From Planctomycetota bacterium (GTDB lineage Bacteria > Planctomycetota > PLA2 > JAEUHO01), in the NCBI GenBank assembly GCA_026647295.1, contig JAPKHB010000168.1, positions 1-8,005 on the forward strand: a DNA stretch of 8,005 bases, written 5' to 3'. The notes beneath the pieces were generated by a model that was not told where the DNA came from, made no database searches, and worked only from the letters and a program-made list of their open reading frames with translations. Of this stretch, positions 6,664 through 8,005 are shown in pieces; within the stretch, counting starts at the first letter, position 1, and each line of letters begins with the position of its first letter. The translations under genes and the position numbers were made by a program.

Positions 6664-7032
6664 ATGAGCACCGTGAGAATGGTTACTACAGCGGCCGGCC
6701 CGGGCGGGACATACCTCGCGGGCTCGATCGCGGTGGTCGAGGACGCGGTAGCGGCCGCGTGGATCGCCGGCGGCTATGCCCTGCCGCTGAAAACGGCAGC
6801 CGGACCCCCTGCCCGGGTCATCGCCGACCCTGGGGCGAATATCCCGGGCGTGGTCGAAGAGCGCGCCGAGGCGGCGGACCCCGGGAAGCAGGTTGGAGGC
6901 TTCGAAGGAGAACCTGAGACGGCGCCCGCGGCCGTGAGCGAAACCGGGGAGGACCCCTCATCCGCGGAAGAGGTGAAGCCCTCCACCCCGCGACGCCGGG
7001 GAGGTCGTGGAGGCGGCACGACGCCGGGATAG
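6664..7032 (+). CDS. Small head-module protein with low-complexity acidic-to-basic tail
   Basis: 122 residues from ATG at 6664, with GAGGGAG 5 bases upstream. The first 45 residues form a small domain (GGTYLAGSIAVVEDAVAAAWIAGGYALPL). It matches a pattern frequent in short phage head proteins, where a GxYxxG turn and strand lead to a helix ending in GGYA. The rest looks disordered: Pro/Ala/Glu-rich and acidic through residue 108 or so, then basic and Gly-rich (RRRGGRGGG) at the end. Such a tail could bind DNA or a partner during assembly, but this is a guess. The gene lies 10 bases after its upstream neighbour and 3 bases before the connector gene. Its function is unknown; a minor head or head-tail joining component is the most natural reading. 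Confidence 0.75.
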   Translation: MSTVRMVTTAAGPGGTYLAGSIAVVEDAVAAAWIAGGYALPLKTAAGPPARVIADPGANIPGVVEERAEAADPGKQVGGFEGEPETAPAAVSETGEDPSSAEEVKPSTPRRRGGRGGGTTPG

Positions 7033-7035
7033 CCG

Positions 7036-7701
7036 ATGGCGAGCATCGAACGCACGGGGTCGGCGCGCATTCTGCGAGGAACCGCCGGGGTCCTGGAGGT
7101 GACCGTCTACTCGGACGGTACGCCTACCGACCCCACGGTCGCGTCCGTCGCGGTGGTGGATGAGGCCGGCAATGCGGTGACCACGGGCGCGGCCGCCATC
7201 ACGGGCGCGAGCAGCGGGAAGGTGACGGCGACCCTCACGCCCGCGAACACTGCGCAGGTGAACAACCTCATCGCGACCTGGACGCTGACCATCGGCGGGG
7301 TGTCGCAGACGCTGACCACCTACCACCGGATCGTCGGCGATTGGCTCTTCACCGAGGCGGAGGCGCGTGCGTTCGACGCCAGTGCCCTTGCCTCGGCCAG
7401 CACCTACCCCGACGCCACCATCCTGGCCGGGCGCGACCGCATCACCGAGTCGTTCGAGGAGGTGTGCCGTGTCGCCTGGGGCCTGAGCTACGGCCGCGAG
7501 GTGCTCGACGGCGACGGCGGCACGGCGATCTGGCTGGCGGGGAACCGCGTGAGCGCCGTGCGCAGCATCAAATACCGCAATCGCGGCGAGACGGCGTGGA
7601 CCGCGTACACCGCGGCCGAGCTCGCCGACGTGCTGGTCGACCGGAACGGCCGGCTGGAGCGCGAGACGCTGGGTTCGTTCGCCTCGGAAAGAGGAATATA
7701 G
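7036..7701 (+). CDS. Head-tail connector, Ig-like domain fused to Gp6-like domain, apparently frameshifted
   Basis: Joins the portal to the tail by forming a ring under it. As read, the frame encodes 221 residues and stops at 7699-7701. Residues 8-98 or so are beta-rich (VLEVTVYSDG, VASVAVVDEAG, SGKVTATLTPA, ATWTLTIGG) and look like an Ig-like sandwich. From about 103 the connector domain begins (WLFTEAEARAFDAS, YPDATILAGRDRITESFEEVCRVAW, then an AIWLAGNRVSAVRSI strand pair). This arrangement is known in phages of high-GC hosts. The domain is incomplete here: its expected ending (GKRNIAIEYEHGW and onward) continues in the minus-one frame from 7686. One extra G in the GG at 7686-7687 would give a single protein of 300 residues. 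Residues 218-221 of the frame as read (ERGI) are therefore probably not native. Causes could be a base-calling error, a real mutation or, less likely, recoding. Confidence 0.85.
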   Translation: MASIERTGSARILRGTAGVLEVTVYSDGTPTDPTVASVAVVDEAGNAVTTGAAAITGASSGKVTATLTPANTAQVNNLIATWTLTIGGVSQTLTTYHRIVGDWLFTEAEARAFDASALASASTYPDATILAGRDRITESFEEVCRVAWGLSYGREVLDGDGGTAIWLAGNRVSAVRSIKYRNRGETAWTAYTAAELADVLVDRNGRLERETLGSFASERGI

Positions 7702-7937
7702 CCATCGAGTACGAGCACGGCTGGCAACCCATCCCCGACGAGGTAAAACGGGCCGGGCTCTGGGTGTTGCGCGACCAGCTCACGGGTTCGAACCTGCCCC
7801 GGAACGCCATCAGCCAGAGCAGCGAGCTCGGGACGTTCAGCCTGAGCGTGCCCGGTCTGCGCGGCAGCTACTACGGCCTGCCCCAGGCCGACGAGGTCAT
7901 CAATCGCTACAGCGTGCGGCTGCCAGGTGTTGCATGA
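7686..7937 (+). pseudogene. C-terminal part of the head-tail connector in the minus-one frame
   Basis: Encodes 83 residues starting GKRNIAIEYEHGW, followed by PDEVKRAGLWVLRDQL, LGTFSLSVPGLRGSYYGLPQAD and VINRYSVRLPGVA. This is the normal end of the Gp6-like connector: a strand with YEHG, then Pro-Asp and helices, then a C-terminal helix of the kind that closes on the portal. No ATG, GTG or TTG occurs in this frame between the junction and a GTG-TTG pair near 7762, so independent translation of the conserved part is unlikely. The frame is open back to 7341, but that upstream part is the Arg-rich shadow of the first fragment. The fragment is annotated as broken because the DNA as given does not join it to its N-terminal half. 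Its stop overlaps the next gene's start (ATGA). Confidence 0.8.
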
Positions 7938-8005
7938 CCACTACGAGCGTCGTCCACACCTGGCTCAACGCGTTCGCGGATGTGCTCTCCGCCCGTGCCG
8001 GGCTC
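7934..8005 (+). CDS. Start of next head-tail joining gene, cut by window end
   Basis: ATG at 7934 overlaps the connector stop in ATGA, a usual sign of translational coupling. The 24 codons in the window read MTTTSVVHTWLNAFADVLSA and then four more residues, open to the last base. The start is a hydrophobic amphipathic helix. Position right after the connector suggests a head-closure, tail-terminator or other head-tail joining protein, but 24 residues are too few to assign a family. Confidence 0.6.
   Translation, partial: MTTTSVVHTWLNAFADVLSARAGL

Noticed and set aside
7341..7685. Reading the minus-one frame from 7341 as a separate gene
   Set aside because: This part is the Arg-rich shadow of the connector; only the portion after 7686 carries real connector sequence.
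7500..7701. Programmed minus-one frameshift signal in the connector
   Set aside because: The best candidates by eye (GGGGAAC near 7530 and CGGAAAG near 7685) do not fit the X XXY YYZ rule in the reading frame, and recoding is not expected in this gene.
1..8005. tRNA genes, CRISPR arrays, insertion sequences, att sites
   Set aside because: No cloverleaf, regularly spaced direct repeats, transposase motifs or terminal repeats were seen.

Overview
The window is a GC-rich stretch (about two thirds G+C by eye) of a tailed double-stranded DNA phage or prophage. Everything recognisable lies on the plus strand and forms one head-morphogenesis module of the HK97 type. Protein families, frequent GTG starts and GC content resemble phages of actinobacteria or other high-GC soil and water bacteria. 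There is no integrase, repressor, tRNA or host gene, so the sequence cannot show whether this is a free phage or a prophage, nor name the host.

Layout: large terminase (5' end cut off by the window edge), a small two-helix membrane protein (1448-1687), HK97-type portal (1674-2879), prohead protease (2917-3717) and major capsid protein with a fused scaffolding delta domain (3736-4953). A 90-base gap with a strong hairpin follows. Then come three beta-rich proteins likely to sit on or near the capsid (5044-5496, 5584-6279, 6282-6653), with a second hairpin before the middle one. Next are a small head-module protein with a low-complexity tail (6664-7032), an Ig-like/Gp6-like head-tail connector apparently broken by a one-base frameshift near 7686 (7036-7937), and the first 24 codons of a further gene overlapping it by ATGA (from 7934).

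Working together: the terminase cuts and pumps DNA through the portal ring. Portal and capsid protein co-assemble into a procapsid, using the delta domain as internal scaffold. The protease removes the delta domain. The small beta-rich proteins probably decorate or stabilise the expanded shell, and the connector joins portal to tail. Tight spacing (overlaps or gaps of 2-37 bases except around 5044-5496) suggests one late transcript.

I did not find a new biological system here. The points most worth checking are the connector frameshift, the two hairpins flanking the gene at 5044-5496, and the three-gene accessory capsid cassette.
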